This document shows, in pieces, positions 53,648-62,165 of a DNA stretch of 64,000 bases. Under the pieces are notes generated by a model. The model saw only the letters and a list, made by a program, of their open reading frames with translations, ran no database searches and had not been told where the DNA came from. Both the position numbers and the translations under genes were made by a program. This DNA is from Rhodanobacteraceae bacterium (GTDB taxonomy: Bacteria; Pseudomonadota; Gammaproteobacteria; Xanthomonadales; Xanthomonadaceae), in the NCBI GenBank assembly GCA_024233975.1, contig JACKOX010000002.1, forward strand, positions 245,763-309,762, read 5' to 3'. Within the stretch, counting starts at the first letter, position 1, and each line of letters opens with the position of its first letter.

Positions 53648-54976
53648 ATGGCGGGCCGCCTGAGGCGACGATCGCTGTCGGGCAGGCTGCTGCTGCACAT
53701 GCTGCCGGTGATGGCGCTGGCGCTGCTGCTGCAGTGGCTGCTGGCCGATTGGCTGCAGGACGATGGGCTGGCGTTGCTGTTGAGTCTGATCGCCTTGCTG
53801 CCGTTGCTGCTCTGGGCGGTGCGTCGGGCGATCCGGCCGCAGCTGTCGCTGTTCCGCTCGCTGGCCGGTACCGTCAACAGCTATCGCGACGCTGACTACA
53901 GCTTTGGCATCAACTGGCCCAGCGAGGACGAGCTGGGCGAGCTGGTGCGCGCACACAATGCGCTGGGTGACACGTTACGCGAGCAGCGTCTGGATCTGGT
54001 GCAGCGCGAGCTGCTGCTCGACACCATGCTGCAGAACACGCCGGTGGCGATGCTGCTGTTCGATCTCGCCGATCGTGTGATCTACGCCAATCTTTCCGCC
54101 CGCCGCGTGCTCAACGATGGCCGGCGCATCGAGGGCATGTCGCTCGCGCAATTGCTGGAAGGCGCCCCATCGGCGCTCGCCGAAGCCATGGATCGCGGTG
54201 GTGACGGGCTGTTCACCGTGGCGACGTCCGACGGCGAGGACGAGGACATCTATCATTTGTCGCGGCGCGGCTTCCGGCTTAACGGCCGTCGACATGAGCT
54301 GGTGTTGCTGCGTCACCTGACTTCCGAGCTGCGTCGCCAGGAAGTGCAGACCTGGAAAAAGGTGATCCGCGTCATCAGCCATGAGCTCAACAACTCGCTG
54401 GCGCCGGTGGCTTCGCTGGCGCATTCCGGCGGCGAGCTGCTCAAGCGCGGCCAGCCGGAACGCCTGGGTCCGGTACTGACCACCATCGAGGAGCGCGCGC
54501 GTCATCTGGAGCGCTTCATCCAGGGCTATGCGCGTTTCGCCAAGCTGCCGTCACCGCAGCTGGAAAGGGTCAGCTGCACCGAGCTGGTCGAACGCCTGCA
54601 CGGAGCGGCCGTCTTCTCCATGGACGGCGACATTCCTGACGCCATGCTGCGCATCGACAGTGCGCAGATCGAACAGGCGCTGCTCAACCTGCTGAAGAAC
54701 GCCGCGGAGTCGGGCACCGAGCCACACGAAGTGCAGCTGCGCATCCGTGCCATACCTGACTGGACGCGCATCGAAGTGCTGGATCGCGGCAGCGGCATGT
54801 CCAGTCAGGTGCTGGCCAACGCGCTGCTGCCGTTCTATTCCACCAAACGCGATGGCACCGGGCTTGGCCTCGCACTGGCGCGCGAAATCGCTGAGGCGCA
54901 CGGCGGCAGGTTGCTGCTGCGCAACCGTGATGGCGGCGGACTCAGCGTGTCGATGAGCCTGCCGGCCGTTGACTAA
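53648..54976 (+). CDS. NtrY-like membrane sensor histidine kinase
   Basis: 442 residues. Two adjacent transmembrane helices (LLLHMLPVMALALLLQWLLA and ALLLSLIALLPLLLWAV, residues about 14-58) have almost no periplasmic loop, so the signal is probably sensed in or at the membrane. A HAMP-like linker, a PAS-like segment (MLQNTPVAMLLFDLADRVIY, about 122-141), the phospho-acceptor His in KVIRVISHELNNSLAPVASL (near 244), and the ATPase N-box LLNLLKNAAES, G1 DRGSGMS and G2 GTGLGLALAREIAEAHGG follow. It is the partner of the preceding regulator. It converges on bfr with a 12-base gap. Confidence 0.92.
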   Translation: MAGRLRRRSLSGRLLLHMLPVMALALLLQWLLADWLQDDGLALLLSLIALLPLLLWAVRRAIRPQLSLFRSLAGTVNSYRDADYSFGINWPSEDELGELVRAHNALGDTLREQRLDLVQRELLLDTMLQNTPVAMLLFDLADRVIYANLSARRVLNDGRRIEGMSLAQLLEGAPSALAEAMDRGGDGLFTVATSDGEDEDIYHLSRRGFRLNGRRHELVLLRHLTSELRRQEVQTWKKVIRVISHELNNSLAPVASLAHSGGELLKRGQPERLGPVLTTIEERARHLERFIQGYARFAKLPSPQLERVSCTELVERLHGAAVFSMDGDIPDAMLRIDSAQIEQALLNLLKNAAESGTEPHEVQLRIRAIPDWTRIEVLDRGSGMSSQVLANALLPFYSTKRDGTGLGLALAREIAEAHGGRLLLRNRDGGGLSVSMSLPAVD

Positions 54977-54988
54977 CCGCGGCGAGGC

Positions 54989-55459
54989 TCAGCTGCCGAT
55001 CTTGCCCTGGAGGTAACGCTCCAGGCCCACACGCTCGATCAGGCCGAGCTGGGTTTCGATCCAGTCGATGTGCTCTTCCTCGGATTCGAGGATGGATTCG
55101 AACAGCTCGCGGCTGACGTAATCCTTGACCGTCTCGCAGTAGGCGATGGCGTCCTTGAGGTCGGGCACGGCGGCCATTTCCAGCTTCAGGTCGCACTCCA
55201 TGATTTCCCTCGGGTTCTCGCCGATCAGCAGCTTGCCCAGCTGCTGCAGGTTCGGCAGCCCTTCCAGGAACAGGATGCGCTCGATCAGCTGGTCGGCGTG
55301 CTTCATCTCGTCGATGGACTCATGGTGCTCATGGTCCGCCAGCGCGTTGAATCCCCAGTCCTTCAGCATCTTGGCGTGCAGGAAATACTGGTTGATCGCG
55401 GTCAGCTCGTTGGTGAGCGCGCGATTGAGGAATTCGATGACCTTGGCGTCACCCTTCAT
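54989..55459 (-). CDS. bfr: Bacterioferritin
   Basis: 156 residues, the iron-storage cage protein; 24 subunits bind haem at dimer faces. The ferroxidase ligands Glu18, Glu51 and His54 and the haem ligand Met52 are all present ([14 protein letters not shown] and [11 protein letters not shown]). The later EESEEEH-type helix is represented by [16 protein letters not shown]. Length is standard (about 158). SD lies upstream of ATG 55459. The bfd gene is 140 bases upstream on the same strand, and a Fur-type site lies beyond it. Confidence 0.96.
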   Translation of the reverse strand: MKGDAKVIEFLNRALTNELTAINQYFLHAKMLKDWGFNALADHEHHESIDEMKHADQLIERILFLEGLPNLQQLGKLLIGENPREIMECDLKLEMAAVPDLKDAIAYCETVKDYVSRELFESILESEEEHIDWIETQLGLIERVGLERYLQGKIGS

Positions 55460-55599
55460 GGCGGATCTTCCCTGAGAACGGATCAGGCGTCAGGGTAGCG
55501 TGTCGGGCGTGTCGGTGCGGTAACGAAAATCGCACGCATTTGCGGGCGACCACTGGCTCGCTGGACGGATGCACTGTGTCCGCCCATCGGCGGGCAGGG

Positions 55600-55794
55600 T
55601 CAGGCTGCCTCGAGGATGGGCAGGGTCAGGCGCTGGCTTTCGGCATCCAGCAGCTGTTGGGCGAGCCCAGTGCAGGTGCCGCAGCCAGTGCCGAGACCGG
55701 TATCCATGGCGAGGTCGGCTACATCACGCACGCCGGACTCGGCCGCTGTGCGGATGGCGCGATCGGTGACCCCATGGCAGATGCAGACGTACAT
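55600..55794 (-). CDS. bfd: Bacterioferritin-associated ferredoxin (Bfd)
   Basis: 64 residues, the 2Fe-2S protein that docks on bacterioferritin and donates electrons to release stored iron. The four cluster Cys are Cys4, Cys6, Cys38 and Cys41 (MYVCICHGVT and GLGTGCGTCTG), matching the family order C-x-C...C-x2-C. The C-terminal LPILEAA is short and variable. It faces a Fur box about 54-68 bases upstream of its ATG, so it should be induced under iron limitation. bfr lies downstream; the 140-base gap includes a small GC hairpin near 55578. Confidence 0.94.
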   Translation of the reverse strand: MYVCICHGVTDRAIRTAAESGVRDVADLAMDTGLGTGCGTCTGLAQQLLDAESQRLTLPILEAA

Positions 55795-55847
55795 GAAAAA
55801 CCTCCGGACCGGCCGCTTCTGGCCAGATGAGATTATTCAAATACAAA

Positions 55848-55862
55848 TGAGAATGATTGTCA
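55848..55862 (-). promoter_or_regulatory. Fur box upstream of bfd
   Basis: TGAGAAT-G-ATTGTCA (55848-55862) is a 7-1-7 dyad with one mismatch and close to the Fur consensus TGATAAT-n-ATTATCA. It lies within a 50-base A/T-rich island (55831-55876) in otherwise GC-rich DNA, 54 bases before the bfd start. The 200 bases between here and 56064 show nothing else recognised. Confidence 0.75.
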
Positions 55863-56063
55863 ATCATGATTATGGCTGGACTCCCCGTACAAAGCCTCAT
55901 GCCATTGGTGCTAGCAGGCTTGCGATCAGCTGATCCTTCTCGCACCCTTCCCATGCAGTGCGCGAACCACCATCCTCTCGGACCCTTGACGTCACATTGC
56001 TCGGGGTTCCTTGCGCATCCGGCGGATGCCAGGTGACGCGTCGCCCTTTTTCAAACCGCAACC

Positions 56064-57746
56064 ATGGATTCCATTGATATGGCCACGGAAGGCAGCAGCG
56101 TTGTCCGAAAGAAGAAGCGGCAGGCAATGGCCTTGCTGGATGCCAACCGCCTCCATGAGGCCGGTGACCTGCTGCTGCAGATTTGTCATTTGGAAGAGGG
56201 CGAGCCCGAGCATTGGATGCTGGCGGGTGTGACCATGGGTCGCGTGGGGCAGATGAACCAAGCAGCTTCCTGTTTCCAGAAGGCCACCATGCTGCGGCCC
56301 GATTTCCCGGAGGCTCACTACAACCTGGGCAAGGCGTTGAAAGGGCTTGGTCGCCTGGAGGTGGCCGCATCCAGTTACGAAGCTGCCTTGCGACTTCGCC
56401 CAGGTTGGACGGACGCGTTACTCAATCTTGGGAATATCTTTGATCTTCTCGGCCGCCTACGCGAGGCTGCCTCATGTTTTCAGCGGATGCTGGAAGCCAG
56501 TCCGGGGCATCCGGCGGCGCTGAAGGCCCTCGGTAGTGCGCTGATGTCGCTGGGTGAGTTCGAGGAGGCCATGGCCTGTTTCGAGAGGCTCGAGCTCATG
56601 GAGCCGGATAACCTCGATGCCCGGATTGGCAAGGCGAAGGTCCTTGAACGCCGTGGCGACATTGGTCAGGCATCCACGATCTTGAGGCCGCTTGTCGAGG
56701 CGGGCACCAGGAATCTCGAGCTCGACCTTTTATATGCCTCCATGTCCGAACCGCGGGCCGCGATTGCGCTGCTGGAGCCTTGGGTTGCCCATGTGGGAAA
56801 GGAGATCGAGCAGCGGCCCGGCGCCAGCCTGCATTTCCGGCTCGGGGCGCTCCACGACGGCATTGGGGAGTACCCCAAAGCGTTCGAGCATTTCCGGAAA
56901 GCCAACAGTTTCAAGGCGAACCCTTTCGATCTGTCCGCTTTCTCATCCTTCGTCGATGACATCGTTTCAGCTTTTTCCGTCGAATCCATGTCGATCGCGC
57001 CGCGCGCAACGCACGGATCGGAGCGGCCCGTGTTCATTCTTGGCATGCCGCGATCCGGCACCACGCTGGTCGAACAGATCCTGTGCAGTCATCCAGACGT
57101 ATTTGGCGGAGGCGAACTCGATGACATTCGCCGCATTTCGCTTGAAATGCTGGGTGCTGACCGCGGTGGCCGAATTTCCTCGGACAGCCTGGCTGCTTTG
57201 GACGCTGACAGCTGCAACCGCCATGCCTCCGGCTACCTTGATCGTCTGGACGATCTCGCAGGCCACTCGGTGCACGTGACCGACAAGATGCCCCAGAATT
57301 TCATTGGCGTGGGAGTGATCGCATTGCTTTTCCCAAACGCGCGGATCATTCACTGTCGCCGCGATCCTATCGATACCTGCCTGTCCTGTTTCTTCACCGA
57401 TTTTGGCGCATCCCATGATTACACCGGCAACCTCGAAATCCTTGGCGGTTACTACCGGCAATACAGACGCCTGATGGATCACTGGAGCGATGTCCTGGGC
57501 ATTCCGATGCTTGAGGTCGACTACGAAACCCTGGTGGAGGATCAGGAAAGCGTGACGCGCAGTCTGCTGGACTATTGCGGCCTGGAATGGGATGAACGAT
57601 GTCTGCACTTCCATGACAACAAGCGGGTCGTTTCAACGGCCAGCTACAATCAGGTTCGCAAGCCGATCTACTCGCAGTCGGTGGGGAGGTGGCGGAACTA
57701 TCGGCCCTATCTGAGCCCGCTGATCGAATCATTGGGAGGCGGCTGA
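56064..57746 (+). CDS. TPR-repeat sulfotransferase-family protein
   Basis: 560 residues. TPR repeats fill residues about 15-290 (for example LHEAGDLLLQICHLEEGEPE, AHYNLGKALKGLGRLEVAAS, DALLNLGNIFDLLGRLREAA, AALKALGSALMSLGEFEEAM). A sulfotransferase domain follows: PAPS 5'-loop FILGMPRSGTTLVEQILCSH (near 324-343), 3'-phosphate motif ARIIHCRRDPIDTCLSCFF (near 426-444), and VDYETLVEDQESV. The ending NYRPYLSPLIESLGGG is family-like. TPR-sulfotransferases may modify polysaccharide or protein acceptors. No signal peptide. ATG 56064 is taken; an SD is not obvious. Confidence 0.9.
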   Translation: MDSIDMATEGSSVVRKKKRQAMALLDANRLHEAGDLLLQICHLEEGEPEHWMLAGVTMGRVGQMNQAASCFQKATMLRPDFPEAHYNLGKALKGLGRLEVAASSYEAALRLRPGWTDALLNLGNIFDLLGRLREAASCFQRMLEASPGHPAALKALGSALMSLGEFEEAMACFERLELMEPDNLDARIGKAKVLERRGDIGQASTILRPLVEAGTRNLELDLLYASMSEPRAAIALLEPWVAHVGKEIEQRPGASLHFRLGALHDGIGEYPKAFEHFRKANSFKANPFDLSAFSSFVDDIVSAFSVESMSIAPRATHGSERPVFILGMPRSGTTLVEQILCSHPDVFGGGELDDIRRISLEMLGADRGGRISSDSLAALDADSCNRHASGYLDRLDDLAGHSVHVTDKMPQNFIGVGVIALLFPNARIIHCRRDPIDTCLSCFFTDFGASHDYTGNLEILGGYYRQYRRLMDHWSDVLGIPMLEVDYETLVEDQESVTRSLLDYCGLEWDERCLHFHDNKRVVSTASYNQVRKPIYSQSVGRWRNYRPYLSPLIESLGGG

Positions 57747-57794
57747 AACTACTTCAAGTCAATAGGTTGAAGCGCCTCCCAGACGTAGTGAATA

Positions 57795-58355
57795 TCAGCG
57801 CTTGCGACGCGGGCGGCGGTGGCCGCCGTCGCGGCGGTCCGGCAGTGCCGGGGCGGTGTCGAGGATGTCGCTGCCGCTGGCCAGCTGCTGTGCGGCAGGC
57901 GCCAGGTGGAGCAGGGCGCGGTGATAGACGCCGCGTTTGAAGTTGACGACGTTCTGCAGCGGATACCAGAAGTCGACCCAGCGCCAGGAGTCGAACTCGG
58001 GCGACTCGGTCGCATCGAGCTTCACGTCCTTTTCCTCGCCGACCAGGCGCAGCAGGAACCAGACCTGCTTCTGCCCGATGCATAGTGGTCCCTTGCCATG
58101 GCGCAGGCAGCGCCGCGGCAGCCGGTAACGCAGCCAGCCAGGCGTGCTGCCCAGCAGCTCGACATGATGCGGCTGCAGGCCGGTTTCCTCGGCCAGTTCG
58201 CGATACATCGCCTCTTCCGGCGTCTCGTCGGTGTTCATCCCGCCCTGCGGGAACTGCCAACCGTCGCGACGCACGCGCCGTGCCCAGAACACACGACCGT
58301 CGTCGTGCATCAGCACGATGGCCACATTGGGCCGAAATCCGTCCGGATCAATCAC
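57795..58355 (-). CDS. rppH: RNA pyrophosphohydrolase (RppH / NudH)
   Basis: 186 residues. RppH removes pyrophosphate from the 5' ends of mRNA and starts its decay. The Nudix box [23 protein letters not shown] spans residues 38-60 (G-x5-E-x7-R-E-x2-E-E-x-G). [20 protein letters not shown] precedes it, and [22 protein letters not shown] follows, as in E. coli RppH. GTG 58355 starts the conserved [10 protein letters not shown]; upstream in-frame codons run into the thr leader and are not conserved. The tail is Arg-rich ([10 protein letters not shown]). It is divergent from the thr operon. Confidence 0.94.
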   Translation of the reverse strand: MIDPDGFRPNVAIVLMHDDGRVFWARRVRRDGWQFPQGGMNTDETPEEAMYRELAEETGLQPHHVELLGSTPGWLRYRLPRRCLRHGKGPLCIGQKQVWFLLRLVGEEKDVKLDATESPEFDSWRWVDFWYPLQNVVNFKRGVYHRALLHLAPAAQQLASGSDILDTAPALPDRRDGGHRRPRRKR

Positions 58356-58482
58356 GGGACGGTCTCCAAAAGCTTCTCTGCTGACGACAATGCCACAGCG
58401 CCGATGCACTGTCACCGCATCATTCCTGAAAGCGTGACGCGGACGTTGACATCCCCGCCTCGGCCGTGGTGTCCTTCGGGCC

Positions 58483-58611
58483 ATGAATCCGTCAACGCCA
58501 TCGCCGGACCAGATCGCAGCCTTCTTCGGCCCGGCGTCACGCGTTGTATCCACTGGTACGACCATTACCGTAACCCTTGTCCAAGGGGTGCGGTGGCTCG
58601 TGTCGATCTGA
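58483..58611 (+). CDS. thrL: thr operon leader peptide
   Basis: A 42-codon frame from ATG 58483 to TGA 58609-58611. The centre reads [13 protein letters not shown], with four Thr in six residues and an Ile and a Val between them, the pattern of thr attenuator leaders (E. coli ThrL: many Thr and Ile codons). It lies 82 bases before thrA, and the Thr run sits just before the first arm of the stems at 58587-58648. Starvation for threonyl-tRNA would stall ribosomes there. A shorter start could be used; the Thr-rich part would be unchanged. Confidence 0.75.
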   Translation: MNPSTPSPDQIAAFFGPASRVVSTGTTITVTLVQGVRWLVSI

Positions 58612-58648
58612 AGCAACGAGCACACCGCACCCGGTCCGGGTTGCGGTG
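58587..58648 (+). promoter_or_regulatory. thr attenuator-like alternative stems
   Basis: Arm 1 GGTGCGGTG (58587-58595) pairs perfectly with arm 2 CACCGCACC (58623-58631), extended by CTCGT/ACGAG inside. Arm 2 can instead pair as CACCGCA (58623-58629) with arm 3 TGCGGTG (58642-58648), enclosing CCCGG-t-CCGGG. The two folds exclude each other, as in attenuators. No U-run follows, so whether arm 2-3 is an anti-terminator or blocks translation is not settled. Confidence 0.6.
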
Positions 58649-58692
58649 GCATCGCATCCGGAACGGTGGCGGCCCTTGATTAGGAGCCCCAG

Positions 58693-61200
58693 ATGCCACC
58701 CTCGCCAACATCGCCCGCCGCCAACAACGCCAAGCACTGCCATGTCCACAAGTTCGGCGGCAGCAGCGTTGCCGATGCGACACGCCTGCGTAGCGTGTGG
58801 GAGCGTGTCCGCGATGGTGCCACGCGCAGCGCGGTGGTGGTGTCGGCCCTGCGTGGCGTCACCGATGAGCTGGTCGGCCTGATCGATGCCGCGCGGCGCG
58901 GGCAACCCGATGAGGCCCGACAGGCAGCCCTGCTGCAGCGCCACCACGAGGTCGTAGACGGCCTCGGGCTGCGTGATCCGGCGTCACTGCATGCCGCCAT
59001 CGACAATGCATTCGAAGCCTTGCCGGGCTGGCTGCAGGCACTGTCGACCAGCGACGATGCGTCGCTGTCGGCGCGTATCCATGGACTGGGCGAGACCGCC
59101 AGCTCACTGCTGCTGCAGGCGGTGCTGGCTGAGGAAGATCCGACATGGCGTCGACTCGATGCCCGCGAGGTGCTGGTGGTCCGCCAGGGTGAGCTTGGCG
59201 CCGTGGTGGACTGGGAGGCATCCAGACAGCGTTTCCGTGACTGGGATGCGCAGCAACGGGACGCACCACTGGTGATTACCGGCTATGTCGCCAGCGATGC
59301 CGCCGGACAGCCGACAACCCTGGGCCGCAACGGCGGCGACTATTCCGGTGCCATCTTCGCCGTGCTGATGGATGCCGATGAGCTGACCATCTGGACCGAC
59401 GTCGACGGAGTGCTGTCCGCCGATCCGCGCCAGGTGGGCGATGCGGTCTGTCTTCCAGCACTGTCCTATCGCGAGGCCTGCGAACTGGCCTATTTCGGCG
59501 CCAAGGTGCTTCACCCGCAGAGCATCGCGCCGGCCATGCAGCAGGGCATTCCCATCCGCATCCGCAATGCGCAGCAGCCCGGAGTGCCGGGAACCTTGAT
59601 CTCGTCCGTTGTCGGCGGCGGCGACGCCGGGCATCCGGTGAAGGGCCTCAGTCTGGTGGAAAACCTGGCGCTGCTGGAACTGTCCGGCACCGGCCTTGCC
59701 GGCGTTCCCGGTACGGCCGAGCGTCTGTTCGCTGCGCTGCATGCTGCCCAGGTGTCGGTGATCATGATCTCGCAGGGCTCCTCCGAACATTCAATCTGCT
59801 GCGTCATCCGCGATGACCAGCACGAAGTGGCGCGCGAGGTGGTGCGGCAGGCTTTCGCCGACGAGCTGGCCGGTGGGCAGGTGGCCGGCGTGTCGGTGTC
59901 GCGAGACATCAGCGTGCTGGCGGCTGTCGGCGATGGCATGGCGGGCACGCCGGGCGTCGCGGCGCGATTGCTGGGTGGCTTGGCGCAGGCGCGCGTCAAC
60001 GTGCGCGCCATCGCGCAGGGTGCGGGTGAGCGCAACATTTCGGTGGCCATCGAGCGTGAGCATGCGCAGCGAGGACTGCGCGCGGCACACGCGGTGTTCT
60101 GGTTGTCGCCGCAGAGCATGTCGGTGGGCCTGATCGGTCCGGGCAACGTGGGGCGTGCGCTGCTCGGCCAGCTGGCCGCCTTCGAAGCCAAGCGCGCGGC
60201 GCACCCGCGCGAAGGCCTGCGCCTGCGTCTGCGCGCGCTGGCGAACAGCCGGCAGATGCAGTTGGCGGAGCTGGCGTGGAGCGACATCGATGACGCCTTT
60301 GATCCACGCGCCGTCCTGGCTGATGCCGAACCGCTGGATCTGGATCGTTTCACCGACGAAGTCGACGCCGAGCACATCCCGCATGCCCTGATCATCGACT
60401 GCAGCGGCAGCGACGCGGTGGCCGCGCGCTATCCGGAATGGTTGCGCCGCGGCATCCACGTCGCCACGCCGAACAAGCATGCCGGCGCCGGCCCGCTTCC
60501 GCGCTACCGAGCGATCCAGGAGGCGACGCGCGCCGGCGGACAATTCCGCTACGAGGCTACCGTCGGCGCCGGCTTGCCGGTGATCCAGACATTGCGCTCG
60601 CTGCTCGATACCGGCGACGAACTGATCGCCATCGATGGCCTGTTTTCCGGCACGCTGGCCTGGCTGTTCAACTGCTTCGACGGTAGCCGGCCATTCTCCG
60701 AGCTACTGCTGGAGGCGCGCTCGATGGGTTACACCGAGCCCGATCCGCGCGAGGACCTGTCCGGCATGGACGTGGCTCGAAAGACGGTGATCCTCGCGCG
60801 CGAAGCGGGCATCAATATCGAGCTGGATCAGGTCAGCATCGAGAATCTTGTGCCCGAGCCGCTGCGCGGCGTGCCGCTGGACGAATTCCTCTCACGTGTC
60901 GGCGAGCTGGACGCACCGTTGGGTGAGCGGCTGGCGGCAGCAAAGGCAGCGGGCGGCAAGCTCCGCTACCTTGCGGAACTGGACCGCGATGGCAACGCGC
61001 GCGTCGGTCTCACCATGCCGGCGGATGATCATCCCAGCCTGCACGGCCGCCTTACCGACAACCTGATCCAGTTCCGCACGCTGCGCTACCCGGAGAATCC
61101 GCTGGTGGTGCAAGGTCCCGGCGCCGGCCCCGACGTCACTGCCGCAGGCGTGTTCGGCGACATCCTCACCATCGGTCACGCACTGGGTGCGCGCGCATGA
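58693..61200 (+). CDS. thrA: Bifunctional aspartokinase / homoserine dehydrogenase I
   Basis: 835 residues (E. coli ThrA 820). The aspartokinase domain carries HKFGGSSVADATRLRSV (residues about 16-32), TLGRNGGDYSGAIFAVLMDA (near 213) and EACELAYFGAKVLHPQSIAP. ACT regulatory domains with LALLELSGTGLAGVPG and ISVLAAVGDGMAGTPGVAAR lie in the middle. The homoserine dehydrogenase part has the NAD-binding MSVGLIGPGNVGRALLGQL (near 476), ATPNKHAGAGPLPRYR and ANKTG-like EATVGAGLPVIQTLRSLLDTGDE. It catalyses the first and third steps to threonine. SD GGAG precedes it, and the stop overlaps thrB by four bases. Leader attenuation is likely. Confidence 0.96.
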   Translation: MPPSPTSPAANNAKHCHVHKFGGSSVADATRLRSVWERVRDGATRSAVVVSALRGVTDELVGLIDAARRGQPDEARQAALLQRHHEVVDGLGLRDPASLHAAIDNAFEALPGWLQALSTSDDASLSARIHGLGETASSLLLQAVLAEEDPTWRRLDAREVLVVRQGELGAVVDWEASRQRFRDWDAQQRDAPLVITGYVASDAAGQPTTLGRNGGDYSGAIFAVLMDADELTIWTDVDGVLSADPRQVGDAVCLPALSYREACELAYFGAKVLHPQSIAPAMQQGIPIRIRNAQQPGVPGTLISSVVGGGDAGHPVKGLSLVENLALLELSGTGLAGVPGTAERLFAALHAAQVSVIMISQGSSEHSICCVIRDDQHEVAREVVRQAFADELAGGQVAGVSVSRDISVLAAVGDGMAGTPGVAARLLGGLAQARVNVRAIAQGAGERNISVAIEREHAQRGLRAAHAVFWLSPQSMSVGLIGPGNVGRALLGQLAAFEAKRAAHPREGLRLRLRALANSRQMQLAELAWSDIDDAFDPRAVLADAEPLDLDRFTDEVDAEHIPHALIIDCSGSDAVAARYPEWLRRGIHVATPNKHAGAGPLPRYRAIQEATRAGGQFRYEATVGAGLPVIQTLRSLLDTGDELIAIDGLFSGTLAWLFNCFDGSRPFSELLLEARSMGYTEPDPREDLSGMDVARKTVILAREAGINIELDQVSIENLVPEPLRGVPLDEFLSRVGELDAPLGERLAAAKAAGGKLRYLAELDRDGNARVGLTMPADDHPSLHGRLTDNLIQFRTLRYPENPLVVQGPGAGPDVTAAGVFGDILTIGHALGARA

Positions 61201-62165
61201 GTGAGGCGGCACGGAGCGACGGCTGGTCGCGCGCCTTTGCGCCGGCCAGCGTTGGCAACATCGGCGTGGGCTTCGACCTGCTGGGCTTCAGCATCGATGG
61301 CCCGCGCGACGTGGTATCGGTTCGACGATCCGGCGGCGACGGCGTGCGCATCCTGCGCATTGAAGGCGATGTGCCGGGAGCGCGCGATCTGCCGCTGGAG
61401 GCCGAGGCGAATACCGCCGGCCGCGCGCTGCTCGAATTGCGTCAGGCTATCGGCGCGGGATTCGGATTCGACGTGGTGATCGAGAAGGGCATCGCGCTCG
61501 GTTCCGGGCTGGGCGGTTCGGCAGCCTCCTGCGTGGCGGCGCTGGTGGCGGCGAATGCGTTGCTTGAGCGGCCGCTATCGCGCGATGAGTTGTATCGCTT
61601 CGCGCTCGATGGCGAATCGGTGTCCAGCGGTAGCCGACATGGCGACAACGTGGCGCCGATGCTGCTCGGCGGTGTGGTCATGGCGCTGGAAGATCGCATG
61701 ATCCCGTTGCCGGTGCCCGACTGGCTGTGGAGTGTTGTCGTGCATCCCGACCAGGTCCTGCATACGCGACGTGCACGCGAGGTGCTGCAAGCGCCATATT
61801 CGCTTCACGATGCTGTCGCCCAGAGTCGCCATCTCGCGCTGTTCCTGACCGGGCTGCAGCGCGAGGACCGGCGCCTGATCGGCGAAGGCCTGCGCGACGT
61901 GCTGGTCGAGCCGCGTCGCTCATCACTGATTCCCGGTTTCGACGCGGTCAAGGCTGCCGCGCTGGACAGCGGCGCGCTCGGCGCCAGTATTTCCGGTGCA
62001 GGACCCAGTGTGTTCGCCTGGTTTGAATCGCGTGATCTTGCCGATGCGGCAGGTCATGCGATGCAGCAGGCCTTCGCGAACGCGGGCTTCGCTTCGCGCT
62101 GCTACCTGTCGCCGGTCGCAGGCCCGCGCAGCGAAAGTCTGCCCGCCACAGGAGTATCCGCATGA
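61197..62165 (+). CDS. thrB: Homoserine kinase (GHMP family)
   Basis: 322 residues. It phosphorylates homoserine. The GHMP ATP motif GIALGSGLGGSAASCVAALV is at about residues 98-117. The amino motif FAPASVGNIGVGFDLLGFSI (near 13-32) and the carboxyl GALGASISGAGPSVFAWFES (near 261-280) are all present. Length is close to ThrB (310). ATGA overlap with both thrA and thrC ties the three. Confidence 0.96.
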   Translation: MSEAARSDGWSRAFAPASVGNIGVGFDLLGFSIDGPRDVVSVRRSGGDGVRILRIEGDVPGARDLPLEAEANTAGRALLELRQAIGAGFGFDVVIEKGIALGSGLGGSAASCVAALVAANALLERPLSRDELYRFALDGESVSSGSRHGDNVAPMLLGGVVMALEDRMIPLPVPDWLWSVVVHPDQVLHTRRAREVLQAPYSLHDAVAQSRHLALFLTGLQREDRRLIGEGLRDVLVEPRRSSLIPGFDAVKAAALDSGALGASISGAGPSVFAWFESRDLADAAGHAMQQAFANAGFASRCYLSPVAGPRSESLPATGVSA

